In this document: positions 32,590-44,199 of the stretch, one piece after another
Numbering within the stretch: position 1 is the stretch's first letter
Layout of the letters: every line of letters begins with the position of its first letter
NCBI GenBank assembly: GCA_964017145.1
Contig: OZ024851.1
Coordinates: 1-64,000 of the forward strand
Length of the DNA: 64,000 nt
Reading direction: 5' to 3'
Source of the DNA: Agrocybe praecox
Taxonomy: Eukaryota > Basidiomycota > Agaricomycetes > Agaricales > Agrocybaceae
The notes under the pieces: generated by a model
Database searches by the model: none
What the model was told of the DNA's origin: nothing
Seen by the model: only the letters and a program-made list of their open reading frames with translations
Translations under genes and position numbers: made by a program

Positions 32590-33230
32590 TGTAAGATGCA
32601 GCTGTTTTTCTCGATTGCGCTGTGTTTCTTTTCTTGTCTTTTTTTGGGGTCGCTTGCTTACTTGGCTTCGTATGGACAGTTCCTTTTCTTCCTCGTCTCT
32701 TTTTCCTCGTGTTCGACGTTTCTTATCCAGAATTTGCTTCAAGTTCATGACGACGGACTTTTTTTCTCTAGTTTGACGTTTTTTTTTTCACTCCCTCCTT
32801 CGTTTCTTTCCGTCCCCTTTTCATTCATTCATGCCCACGACAAACCCAAACCATATATTTTATTCTTTTTCTATCTTCTAACGTACTCTATCTTACCGTA
32901 TTACCACGTCATTCTTCTATCCATTCTTCTATCTATCCATCGACTATGCTATTACTACCCATCGCATTGCATATTATTCCATTTCCATTGCTGCGTTTGA
33001 ATTCTCTAGTATACGACTATCACGATGACGAACGTGGATGGTTTACCAACATTGCCGTATTGGCCCTCGACTGCTATGATATCCAAATTCCAGATTGTAG
33101 ATTTTATATACCATGTTGTTGTGTTGTTATATTGTTCTTGTTACTACTCTGTTGTTTTGTCCTTTTTCCTTGTAGTATTCCTTACGTACGAATTGATGTG
33201 ATTTTTGTTGTCGGGGAAGTATGAATGTTA
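32590..33230 (+). other. T-rich tract, probably 3' or intergenic sequence
   Basis: Strongly pyrimidine-rich on the plus strand. The hydrophobic open frames here (for example 32,596-33,000) are explained by composition alone. Confidence 0.5.
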
Positions 33231-33465
33231 GATTAGATAGAAAGTGGATTGTAGGATCATATATCCCATTATCCTGCAAGAAATGAATTGCATTGATAGT
33301 AGGATTCTGCAATGACGGCGATAGATATCAATCTACTCTGCAGGGTCAAAGCAGGAGTGCGTCTCATCCATTGGTGAGGACTGCATAATACATATGTACT
33401 CACTGTGAGACTCTATCTTACGAAATTGCTAATGAAATTCGAATTAGAAGTATCGACGGAGGGGG

Positions 33466-33640
33466 GATTCGAGTCCTATCCTTGGATGTAAAGCTTCTAG
33501 ACATAGACAATTTTTTTGTTCTAGAAGTCCTTATGCTTGTACTCGATTGCCACACGCTGATAAGAATAAATCGTGTACGTGTTTATACTAGACAGCCAAT
33601 GCATGCCAGCGTTGCCACTAGGCTATGCCCCACAATTAGC
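33466..33640 (-). other. Pol III-like A-box and B-box pair, possible tRNA-derived element
   Basis: On the minus strand GGCATAGCCTAGTGGCAACG (about 33,633-33,614) fits a tRNA A box, and GGACTCGAATCCC (about 33,476-33,464) fits a B box. Spacing of about 140 bp is too long for a normal tRNA, so this may be a SINE-like or tRNA-derived repeat, or chance. Confidence 0.25.
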
Positions 33641-33891
33641 CGAGGACCCAGTGCCCTCACCCCTGGCCTCTTCTGGTGGTACAATCCCCTCAAACGACGC
33701 CCCTGAATAGCATTCCTCGGTTACTTGAACCTGAACCCGGCATGCCACCCCTCGAAATGCCACAGCCAAGGAAGCTGCCACCCACATCTATCACCAACAT
33801 CGACTAGCTCCTCGAGGGAGAGCTGGTAAACCATAATTGTCTGTTTGACCTCCCCGAGGGTAGTCGAAGTAAAGTTCGCTCCGGTCTTACG

Positions 33892-34683
33892 ATGACCGAG
33901 ACGCGATCCACTATTGACTACAAACTCGGCAGGGTTCAAAGGTATGCATCTGGTTTGTACAGCTCTTGTTCACTGGACTGGCTGGCTAACATGTTCGAAA
34001 CCAGGTCTGATATCAATGGCCTTTTCCCCATCACCCATTCACTGTTACGAAAATGCCTCCCCCAGTACTCCAATCCACAACTGAGCCAGGCAGTTCCCTT
34101 GCCAAAAGTAGGATATGCGTACCATCTTCCAGGATACACCAACAATGACAGAGCCCAGCAACACTCAGATTACTCACCAATTAATTACGGTGGATGTATT
34201 TATCAACCTATCCAAACAACTCTTCCAACGTCCTCTTCACCCATGGGGCTTGCTTGGAGAGAGTCGGAGGCGCAAAACCACTATCATTCCTTTGACTATG
34301 GTGTTTCCAACACCTACATGGGTAATAATGGTCCCACTGACCTTTATGCATATTCCATGCTATTCCCCATATCATGGCTATTCTGGAAAGACATTGCTGA
34401 ACAAGAGTCAGGGGCACATCACGATTGCGATGTCTGTGAGTATATGAACAGTATTGTCACCTTTGAGACACCGGTACACCAAACTATTGAGGAAGATAGC
34501 ACACATCTTTTTCCTGCTCACGTCATCTCCACTCCTCATTATGATACTGCGCCACTATCATCTGCTTGGGTTGCGCCGCCGATGCCACCAGAAATCGCGA
34601 GTGTTTCTGACAACTACATTCTCATGGAAACTTATCTGTTTCTTCGTAATGCGGGATACTTCTGGAAGAAGAGTTCGATCTGA
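33892..34683 (+). CDS. Uncharacterised 263-aa open frame
   Basis: An uninterrupted frame from ATG 33,892 to TGA 34,683 (MTETRSTIDYKLGRVQRYAS to YFWKKSSI). It is rich in Tyr, Pro and His, with a CDVCEYM stretch near the middle but no recognisable domain, signal peptide or repeat. Its length is above chance expectation for this composition. A shorter overlapping frame at 34,115-34,447 is probably a shadow. No introns are needed. It could be a lineage-specific gene or part of an unknown element. Confidence 0.4.
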   Translation: MTETRSTIDYKLGRVQRYASGLYSSCSLDWLANMFETRSDINGLFPITHSLLRKCLPQYSNPQLSQAVPLPKVGYAYHLPGYTNNDRAQQHSDYSPINYGGCIYQPIQTTLPTSSSPMGLAWRESEAQNHYHSFDYGVSNTYMGNNGPTDLYAYSMLFPISWLFWKDIAEQESGAHHDCDVCEYMNSIVTFETPVHQTIEEDSTHLFPAHVISTPHYDTAPLSSAWVAPPMPPEIASVSDNYILMETYLFLRNAGYFWKKSSI

Positions 34684-34699
34684 AATTGGATATACGGCC

Positions 34700-35850
34700 C
34701 AAATCAAGTTTTCGGTAAGCAGAGATTCACAACCAGAATGCGCTACTTGCTCACCACATTCTGTATATCACTTTTAGTCACGGATGTAGGCCTAAGAGTC
34801 CGTGAACAAACAATTATGGGCCGAAGGCGAAATGGGCGATGGTGGATCATCTTGAAGGTGTAATCAATTCGGTTTTCTCATTAGATTCTATTTTCGGCTT
34901 TGTCACATGTCTTGTTACGCGGCATGCAGCCGGCGCGTTTTTGGCCTTCGTGGTATCTTAGCGTATATGCAGTTGCAATCATTCGTCTTGTCCTCGTTTT
35001 TCTATGCTATGCAAATACTAAGTATCGTAAATGGGACATCCTTGAAAATCGTACGTAAAGTCTGTGACATGGCGACACATGCCCAACCGCCATCGCTCGA
35101 GGCTGCATCCCAGTCCAGGAGATACCGGATTGCTCCATCGCTTTTCAAGTATTATAGCTCATAATAGTTCGGATGTACTCCAGGGTTACCGATCAACAAG
35201 TTTCTCATTATATCCTCTACCACACTAATGATAATTAGGAATTTGGAGGGTAAGTCTCTTTCAATACCCTTTCTTCTCTTACTTTTACTCGATACTAAAT
35301 CCCGACATGTTCAGGAGAACATAAGAACCATGACACCGCCTCTAGCCAACTCATACTATGAAAATTATAACTCATGATGTCCCAGATGCCTTCCAGAGTC
35401 ACAGTGGTACTTTTGCGCGAGAAATTGGAGCCGACAACAGATCGACATTGACACAGAACTTAGCTCAAGCAAAAGTATTGTCATGCACTGTGACTGACAG
35501 GTGGGCGCCTAAATCATAAACAATGTCACTACGTAGTTACCACCTCACCCTATTGACCGTTGAATGTTGAACACCAACTCTCTTACTTTTAAGGAATCAA
35601 TTACTATCGGACTAACACCTCACTCTACACGCTCGAAAAACAACGAACGAATGACGAACGCAGGAACCAAATTAACCCTGCTAACGAATTCAAACTTGTC
35701 CTTACCAGATAGTCCGCCAGCAAAAAAAAAATTATATTTTAATTCAAATGTATGTATATACATACGTTGGCGTAAAGGTAAACAAAAGAATAGACCGGAA
35801 ATTAGTAGACGCGGTGCGATAGTAGTGTGAAAATAAACAATAGATGTACA
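34700..35850. other. No gene recognised
   Basis: Only short frames, with a few scattered A runs (near 35,730). Confidence 0.3.
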
Positions 35851-35949
35851 AAGTGAAGGTCAAAATTCCCCGCCTCGCTCCCCTAATACCCAAACCCAAA
35901 CCCAACCCTCAACGTCCCTCCCGCCCGCTGAATCGCAAGGATGAGATCA

Positions 35950-38900
35950 TCTCATTTTTCAGCTTTTTGGGCTTCGGTGAGGGTGTATTTCTCTTTCTCT
36001 TTCAAGTGAGGGTCTTTCGACGACGACGAGGTCTTGGCTGATGATACCGCTGTTGACGGTCTCCCACCAAGCGTCGAAGTTGACTGCCTCTCCGATCGGG
36101 TGCTTTCGGACGTCATTCTGGAATGCGATATACCCATAGCGTTCGGAATAGCACCCGCCACAAAAGGCCTCTTGGACGCCGTCGACTTTGCCGCCATAGT
36201 CAGACTTTGAGGATGAGGAAGAGAGCCAGAGGTGGAAGAAACGGAAGGATCGGAAGGATGGAAAGAAGAAGGAACCGCATGACCACCCAAAGACAACGAG
36301 AACGATCTCGTCAGGGGTTTTGCTGAGAATGAGCGACTGCGGGGTTTTGTTTTTATTTTCTGTTTTACATTCCCGTCATTTCTTCCGCTTCCAGCGTTAC
36401 TTGTGTGCCCAACGCTGACAGTCGAAGTATTCGTGCGTGGTATCGAAGGATGTGGATGAACATGGTATTAGTGTTGATGAACACTAACGTTCGGCCTTGG
36501 GCTCGTCGGTCTCATTGTGTTCACGATCTTTTGCTGACGAAAATACAGCACCACCACCACCCCCCGCATCAACGTAAACCAACGGTCTGAGCGTCGTCGC
36601 GCTGTCATGTTTCGTCCTTTGCTGACTTTGACCTTGCTCTTGCTTTAGGTGCCCGGCGTGTGCATATTCTTGGCGAGGAGGTCGAATATCCCGTTGCCTG
36701 TGTGCCTTCCTTCGTCTTTGTCCTCCTTCTCTCTCACAAGTCGAGCATCATGGGCAAGCCGCAACGGACTTGGCCAACGAACCCACCGGTGGAGCAGACC
36801 TCTGTGTGCTCCTCTGCGGTCTGGGCGGAGCCTGAACAGCCGTGCAAGAGAGCGTAGGCGACGCCGAAGACAAGAGGACTGCCACAGGAAGTCGAGGAGG
36901 CGCCATCGATATTGATGCATTTATATTTGGAAGAGGGTTGTTCAAGGCAGAAACAGAGATAGAGCCACGGATGGAAATGGGAGTAGAGACAGCAGCCGGC
37001 GCAGGTGTAGGTGAGGATGTCGATGATGCAGGGGAGGTCATGCCAGTCGTAGCTGGTGAGAGGAATGCGGTGTTGGTTGAAGAAATTAGTAAGTGATAGT
37101 GTGCTGATGGAGGAGCAGACACGGCCGACGCGGGTTGTGTGGGTGAAGAGGACCCATCCGAGGACGAGTAGGAAGGGGAATACGATTGGGAGAGGGGTGA
37201 CGAGGCTAAAAGGAATGAGTAAATGATATTAAACATAGATAGATGACAGACCTGGAGACTTTGACAGGCGCACGATAGGGCAAAAGTTATTGACCACTTC
37301 ATCAACGCTGAATATTGAATGTCGGTATCGTTGGTGAGACTTGCCCGTCATCGGCTGCTGTACGTCTACACAGAGCACCATCCTCCTCATAATCGAAACT
37401 AACCCTCCTTCCCCAACTCTCCTCTCTCATTCGCATTCGCTGCCAACCCGGCCCTCCCAAACCCAGCAGCATGGACGCTATGCCATAACCCCGAAGCCAC
37501 GCTTGTGCTCCTTTCTGGACTGGGCACATTCTCCCTCTCCCGCCTCCGCTCAAGCGCCTCCCTCTCCCCCGAACCACTCTATTAATCCAGTGTCAATGCC
37601 ATCACCGAGAAAAAGGTCGACCCATCCCCCACCGACTCGGGAAAGAACCATGCGCACTCATTAACACCCGCGCCAAGCTCAATTCCATCCTCATGTACAT
37701 GGGCATGTGCACAGTACCCAGCACGGGGTCATATTTGTTTCCGTACCGATTCGTGGTGGTGGTGGTAGTGGACTCGTACTGAGCGTAGCCATACATTCTC
37801 CTCCCCGTAGGATAGGTTCCTCTGCCTCCTTCGTCGTCGACGTAGCCGCCCTCGCTTTCACTGCTCATACGAATACTACTACTGCTCATTGCTTCCACCA
37901 ACACCGGCCTTTGCTTCTCCTTTCCCTCCTTTGCACCACCCTTTCCATCACTCTTCGCGCCCATACCCAGCTGACGAACGCTTAATGCACTCCTTGACCT
38001 GCCAGGACTCGTCGGCACCGGTGTCGTCATCGTTCTCGGTACTGGCGGAGCTAGTAACCCAGACCGATATGGTAGTTCCACGGACGGCGAGCGGACAAAC
38101 ATCCATCCTTCACGGTTGGGATAATGATATAGAGGCGACGAGCCCCCAGCAGTTGACGCAGGGGCAGGGGCAGGTGAAGATGAAGAAGGGCCGCCTGTAC
38201 GGAAGGTAATTAGTTAGTCAGTTACAAAGACATAAGAAAGGAAAGATAACATCAGAAGAAGGGAAAGAGAAAGAACCAGAGAAGAAAGAAAGAAACTCGG
38301 CCTCCGCCAAGGTGCACGAAAATGAAGGACAAAATGAGAATGAAAATCACTCACCCAATCTTATCCTTGATAACCCCTCCAGTAGTCTGTGGACTACCGT
38401 CCATGCTCCTCCGCTGTTTATCCGGAGTTTGTTCATCGTTGGCGACGTTGGCGTAGCTGCAACCGCAGCCAAAGACGTAGCCACAGGCTTCGGGATCACC
38501 GTTGACGTTGACGTTGATACGGAAGGCCCCGAAGCGAACGTAGGCGTCGCAAGCGCCGTGGTCGAAGTAGAAACGTCGGATGACGAGCCTCCAGGCATCG
38601 AAAGACGCTGACCTTGGCCTGCCGACGTCATCGTCATCATCGTGCCAGGTAGTGCAGCCAGGTTCTCCCTCTCCCTCTCTCTCATTTACGTTCCCCATCG
38701 AACCTGAATCTGATGATTAATCCACCAAAGCCCCAACCGAATTCATACCCATACCCCACAAACTCCCCAGACTTGAGCTCGAGCTCTTCGCGGACTACCG
38801 GGCGAAGGAAATCGAGCCGCGATGGGGAAGGAGCGAGTGTTGCGCTCGCACTCGCGGATGCCGATGCGGGTTGGAGTGGATTGTCTTTGACGTTGGTGTT

Positions 38901-39070
38901 GGTGTTGGCGTTGAGGTCGAAATTGAGGCCGACGACTTCACGCCGACGCTGACGTTTCTGCGCATTGAGCTGCAACGGGATGGGTTAAAGATGCATAAAA
39001 GGAAGCAAGAACGTGCACTTACAAGCGAGACTGACGATAGCAACAGGCATGTATGGTTAAACTGCGAGAA
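35950..39070 (-). CDS. Low-complexity Ser/Thr/Ala/Pro-rich gene or pseudogene, unknown
   Basis: A series of minus-strand frames share biased composition: 38,975-38,682 (LDFLRPVVREELELKSGEF, then GYGYEFGWGFGG), 38,685-38,347 (SMPGGSSSDVSTSTTALATP), 38,102-37,602 (Ser-rich, then YMRMELSLARVLMSAHGSFP), 37,577-37,302 (KGAQAWLRGYGIASMLLGLG), 37,305-36,748 and 36,296-35,952 (Ser-rich, ending EKEKYTLTEAQKAEK). Stretches between the Ser-rich parts, such as LARVLMSAHGSF, look like conserved coding, but I recognise no domain. The frames do not join cleanly, so this is either a multi-exon gene with unresolved junctions or a decayed one. Confidence 0.3.
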
Positions 39071-39099
39071 GACCAAAAATTCGTGAGTTTCCCATCCTC

Positions 39100-41240
39100 A
39101 TTTAAATATAAGTCGTTACTTACCTTCAATTTACCCTTCATAATCGGAAAGAGGTCGTTAATCTGGGCAGGATTTCAATGAGCAAAGTCCAATGAAAAAA
39201 AAGCCCATGTACCAATGTCGCCGTCAACGATGAGCAAACACCAGTCGGTCACCAACCAGAACGAGCTCGTTACTTGAGCAGAACATCAACGAGGGTATTT
39301 CGACAAAAAGAGTGGGCCACATACCATTTTCACCATCAATGACGAGTGTGCACATGGCAGAACACTCCAGGCAGCCGCCGAAATCGAGAAGGACGACAGA
39401 AAGATGCGAAACAGGCGTGCAGAACAAGTAAGGTCTGCGAAGTTGAACTGCGGGCAGAGCACAAATGGTGAGTTTGTCATCTTTAATTGAATCCAAGCGT
39501 TACTCACCCCTGGGCAACCCCACAATCAACGAAGTTGTCAGTTTGAGCAGAACATCAGCAAGCGAAACTCGAAGGAAAGAGAAAGTCACGAACCACGCGA
39601 CTAAATATAGGTCGGTCATCAATGTGCGTAATCAGATCTCAGACTAGACAAAATTGCACTGCCACACTGCAACCATCTCTTGCCGACTTTGAATCAGGCC
39701 CATTCCACTTCCAATATTTCATTCCTCAACGACAATTCTCAAGATCTCAAGTTTCAACCACGTCCTGCAGAAAATTTAATAGGCTCCCTTTATTCATTGT
39801 CATACTCGTGTTTCGTTCGTGCTGCCAGCCTATGCACGCCGGACGCTCGTCCCAAATCGACGTTGAGTGATGTTCGTTGGGGAGCGTGTGCATAAGGGGA
39901 GAGAATGCGCGGAGGACGCTGAGATGCAGCTGTGAAAAGGTCGTATGGGATGCCTCTGTCAGCTGCTGGTGGGCTTGGAAAGAAAGCACATACTTACCAA
40001 GGTTCGCAATGCATTAATTTTGTCGTTTCATGCAGTACTGACCCTTCATTAACGTTTTAACATTCATTGTCAGCCATCATCAACTTCAATGTATGCGCTC
40101 TGGGCTTTCCTGAGTACGAATCGTGAACCAGAAGCTGCAGTAAACGCCGCAGGAGGCACAGCGCTGCGATTATCGACGATCGGTGTCCTTGCGAAGCTTC
40201 TTCTGTTCAGGCAAGAAAGGAGAGGAATTTGCTCGTGCCGTTAGGGATTGGAGACCTCCAAACCTGTACGTCTTCCACCATCCCTATCATACATGTACTT
40301 GACAATTTCACCTGCCAGCTCCGCTCTGCGTACATGCACATTTATTTCAAGTTCACCCGGCCCCTCTTCATCTAAGCCCTCATGTGTGTAAATAACTTGT
40401 ATGACGGCAAGCCCGTCGCTATCTCTTTTTCTCGATTTTCTTCTTCCTACCTTTCTTCCCCTTTTGCGTGGCTGTTGTTCTGTGCGCCGTCATGCGTGTT
40501 TCCTTGCCATTTCTTTTCAGCTAAGACGCCAGGGTAACCTTTCCCTTTTCCTCCTTTTCTTCCTTTCTTCCTTTCTTCCTTTTGCCTTGCCTTCTATCGT
40601 ACGTATATACCCCTTATTTCTGTTACTTCTTCAAAACGCTACAGGGGACCTTTCAATTTAATTTAAACTTCTTTTTTCCTCTCCCCCTCCCTTCACGGTT
40701 TCGGTCCTTGCTTGCTTTGTACCTAAACCCCCTATATATTTCTCATATCGTATGCGGGCTGGGTCTCCTCTGTTTGTCTCTGCTGTCCTTTTCCATTTCC
40801 CATTTTTCCCATTTGCAATTTTGTATTCTTTTCCCCTTCACTAATACTAGCCTCTTTTTCTTTCTTTTCTCCAGTCGCTACCGGCCCCCGGACAGGCGCT
40901 GTTTCTATCTCAGAAGCCGAGAAGCACGTTGGCAAGAAGGAGGAGTGATTGTGCAATTGAGATGGTTGTGCCAACATGGGTAATTTGGTTTTTGGTAGCG
41001 AATTGGTCGATGGTGGAGAAAGAGAGAAGCGTCAATGGGACGGATGCAAAAAATCAGTAGTGTTCGTAGTGTATATAGTTAGTTATCCAATCTTACAACT
41101 CCCCCCTTCGCTTTCTTTGTCGTTCTCTGCCCTTCGAAGTTCGCCGGATGTGGTACATATTATTTGGTGTTCGTCCTGTTTATCGATATCGGGCGTCGGT
41201 CTCTTGTTGGATAGATGAGATTTTGGTGATTGAATTAATC
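39100..41240. other. Degenerate exon-like repeats and pyrimidine-rich tract
   Basis: At 39,150-39,620 a block like GAGCAGAACATCARCRAG recurs (39,275 and 39,543, with a weaker form near 39,164), suggesting duplicated exons on the minus strand (IPSLMFCSSNELVLVGD). From 40,400 to 41,220 the plus strand is pyrimidine-rich, and its open frames reflect composition. No gene is called. Confidence 0.3.
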
Positions 41241-42184
41241 CTTGCTTTTACTAGGCTGTATAAGATCTGCGTGCTTGACTCTAGGCAGATTGCAGATTGC
41301 TTGTGCATATTTTAGAGGTATTCATCGTTTGCCATGGATAACTTGAAGGACGCCAACAGTAACTATTATTTTTACACCTATTCTTTCTACTGTCTAACTT
41401 TTGCTAGCTTCTGCCGTGCATAGCGGCAATTTCTCTGATATTTATAACATGGAGGAGGGTAACTCACGCTGCAAACAATCTACTCCCCTACTCCCAAACC
41501 AACATGATCGTTGTTCACCATCTTGACGATGCACACTCTCAACGAATTCTCTGGCTCCTGGTGTGTATTCTATTCCCGTTCATACTTGACTACCTCAAAC
41601 TCAGGGATACATAGGAAGAGCTCGAAATACAGCACGAAAAGAAGAAATACAAACGATCACCTCTACGAGCTGCACCGAAAGAACTCCTTGACGTACACCC
41701 GCTGGGAAAATCCCCTGTGATTGGAGACGGGGACTTGGTGTACGCAGAAAGTGAGGCAATTGTCGGTATGTTTTTCTTTCGACAAGAGGGACGTTCGATC
41801 CGCGTTCTGACTCCTTGGATTTCTATATAGGAGGATCCTGTAAGGACATATCGGTTTTGTGAACTTGGGGTCGATTGAGAGAAGAGAAAGGCAGGGCAAG
41901 GGGGAAAACTTCGACGAGAACATTGACAAATAATGGCACACTCACGTCGTTTTCTTTCCTATTTACTGAGAGAACAACTGCGTTCACTAGATATTGTAGG
42001 ACTGATATATAAATAACAGTAATTGCCGTAAAACGTTTGTTCACAAATGACAGTTGTTACTGAGGTTGGATAAATAATCCATACACAGATTCATATGTAT
42101 CTCAGCACAAAACGCTTGAATAAATATGACTGATTTTTATCCATCGTTTCCCTTCAGGCTTCAATAAATAACATAGACTTATAA

Positions 42185-42665
42185 TAAGAATATGCTCTCT
42201 CACTGGAACAATAAATCCACACTTATTTATCCATCATCCCCTGGTCAATAAATCCACGTCTATTTATCTATCCCCAGGGACGATAAATCCATGCACGTTT
42301 ATCCGTAACTTGGGACGATTAAACCACGGAAACTTATTCATCGTTTGGGACAATAAATCCACACGTATTTATTCATCCCCTGGGTGGATAAATTGACGCG
42401 TATTCATCCATCTCTTGGATCGATAAATCGATGCACATTTATCCATCGCTTGGTTCGATAAATCCACGTCAATTTATCCATCCCTTAAGACGATGATAAA
42501 TCCACGCGTATTTATCCATCCCACGGGATCATGGATGAAAAACTCACGCATGTTTGTCCATCCCCTGGATCGATAAATCCACGTCAATTTATCCATCCCT
42601 TGGGTTGATAAATTGACGCGTATTTATTCATTCCCTTGATCGAAATCGACGCGAATTTATCCAAA
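42185..42665 (+). repeat. Left subterminal array of ~40 bp units
   Basis: Units alternate GATAAATCCACG and ATTTATCCATCCC motifs, about a dozen times, with substitutions. Each unit is itself partly self-complementary (ATAAAT...ATTTAT). Confidence 0.85.
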
Positions 42666-42737
42666 CCCCCTTTGTCTTTATGTTTTCTCTGATCCTTATA
42701 TCAATGACTGACCCCTGCTGACTAAGACGTTTCATGT

Positions 42738-43244
42738 TTACGCTTTTGCTTTCTTTGCCCTCCCCTTTGGTGCGAGTACTTCATTTGCTTTCTGCTTACC
42801 AGATCCAGTTGGTGTAGCCTCATTTTCTCCGGCCATCTTCTCAAGGCAGGAGGTTATATCTTCCACAGCACTCAACCACTTGAATGTGTTATCACCGTCT
42901 GCCCACTATTTCAAGCCCAGCTATATTTATTGTTCTCCTTTTCTTTGGCTTGCGATAGCGGGATGGGTACTCCCTTTTTGACCAGACTTGTATGGAGCTT
43001 GAGTATTATAAGAATTAGAAATGAAATTAAGAAATGAAAGTGGACAGATGGTCAAAGTGATCTGGCCTCCGTGCGCACTCTTTGGCGCCTAACAAGTAGA
43101 ATACCCTTTACTCTGTAACAATTTTAGTCTTTCTGAATCAATGAAGGGAAGATTCGGTACGCACTTGTCATAATGCCGTTTAGTTTTTGCTCGATTAGCC
43201 GCAGCTTTTTCTTCGTCAGTAAGGTACAATCGCGGGCGGTCCAT
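42738..43244 (-). CDS. Small spliced gene inside the inverted-array element
   Basis: The first exon (43,244-43,165) starts MDRPRLYLTDEEKAAANRAK and continues TKRHYDK, followed by a GTGCGT donor and a TTACAG acceptor at 43,113. A C-terminal coding part ends at a TAA at 42,740-42,738 and reads WADGDNTFKWLSAVEDITSC then LEKMAGENEATPTGSG, with a basic tail GRAKKAKA. The DEEKAAANRAKTKRHY block resembles small basic proteins that are repetitive in agaric genomes (recalled, not verified). It might bind DNA. No transposase catalytic motif is seen. Middle exons are not resolved. Confidence 0.45.
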
Positions 43245-43458
43245 GATGATGGTTAGAGTTTCGATGGTAATTTGTGTTTGGCTATGCACGCATTTCAGCC
43301 CCCTTCTGACTTTTACTTGTTCGGAGGATAAATAGCGAGATATTTATATCATTTGGAAAGGTCTTTTTTTCTCATCACACAAAGCTACCTATCTAAGTAT
43401 GCTATTTTCAAAGTGAATTTTCATAGAATTATCAAGTTTTTATGTCTTTGAAGTCTTA

Positions 43459-43488
43459 TGATGGATAAATGTCAACATTTATCCATCA
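43459..43488. repeat. Near-perfect palindrome, 14 bp stem
   Basis: TGATGGATAAATGT, loop CA, then ACATTTATCCATCA. It uses the same GGATAAAT core as the flanking arrays and could be an ancestral array unit pair. Confidence 0.85.
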
Positions 43489-43574
43489 CTGTACAAGGAA
43501 CATATAAATAGTTCATTACCGGATGTAGCATTCTAAATTTATCTTTTTTCGCGCCAAAGAATGGGTAGTCCTGA

Positions 43575-43970
43575 GTGTCAATTTGTCAACCCAAGGGATG
43601 GATAAATACGCATGGATTTATCGATCCAGGGGATGAATAAATTCGCGTGGATTTATCAACCCAAGGGATGGATAAACTGACGTAGATTTGTCGACCCAAG
43701 GGATGGATAAATAAGCATACATTTATCGATCCATGGAATGAATAAATACACGTGGATTTATCAACCCAAGGGATGAATAAACTGACGTGAATTTATCGAC
43801 CCAGGGGATGCATAAATACGCATAGATTTAATATGGATTTATCAACCCAGGGAATAGATAAATTCGCGTGAATTTCTCGACCCAAGGGATGGATAAATAA
43901 CCGTTGATTTGTTAACCCAAGGGATTGATAAATTCACATTGATTTATTGTTCCAGTGAGAGACCATAATC
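43575..43970 (-). repeat. Right subterminal array, inverted
   Basis: The same units as the left array in reverse complement (CCAAGGGATGGATAAAT and GTGGATTTATC), about nine copies. Confidence 0.85.
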
Positions 43971-44199
43971 TTATCATAAATCTGTGTTATTTATTGAAGG
44001 CATGTTATAGATAAGTTCTAGTAGTATTTATCCATATTCTAAACACTGTAGCTTATGGGTGTCTGTGGATGAATTATTTATCCAACATGGGTAATTGGTG
44101 TCATTTGTGAACAAACATTTTACAGGAGTTACTGAGGACTTGTATATCAATATAGCATCTACGCCTGGAAGCTGGAGTTGGACAAATGGGATTGAACGC

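Larger units (their letters stand above)
42001..44150. mobile_element. DNA-transposon-like element with inverted arrays of ~40 bp units
   Basis: Left (42,001-42,665) and right (43,560-44,150) arms are inverted copies. The outer parts match over about 250 bp, including GTTTGTTCACAAATGAC, TTGGATAAATAAT and CTCTCACTGGAACAATAAAT. Inside each arm lie about 9-13 diverged units of roughly 40 bp built on GATAAATCCACGCGTATTTATCCATCCC-like sequence, cited here only in pattern form. The centre carries a small spliced gene and a 14 bp-stem hairpin at 43,459-43,488. The layout is that of a foldback or long-TIR DNA transposon without a visible transposase. A target duplication was not identified. Confidence 0.75.

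Noticed and set aside
32596..33000. Membrane-like protein
   Set aside because: Phe/Leu/Ser-rich sequence arises from a pyrimidine-rich tract; no gene structure. The same applies to 40,401-40,983 and to the Phe-rich frame opposite the Glu run at 54,977-55,201.
42185..42665. Regularly spaced ~40 bp repeats resembling a CRISPR array
   Set aside because: Units are diverged and directly adjacent without unique spacers, occur as an inverted second array, and the genome is eukaryotic.
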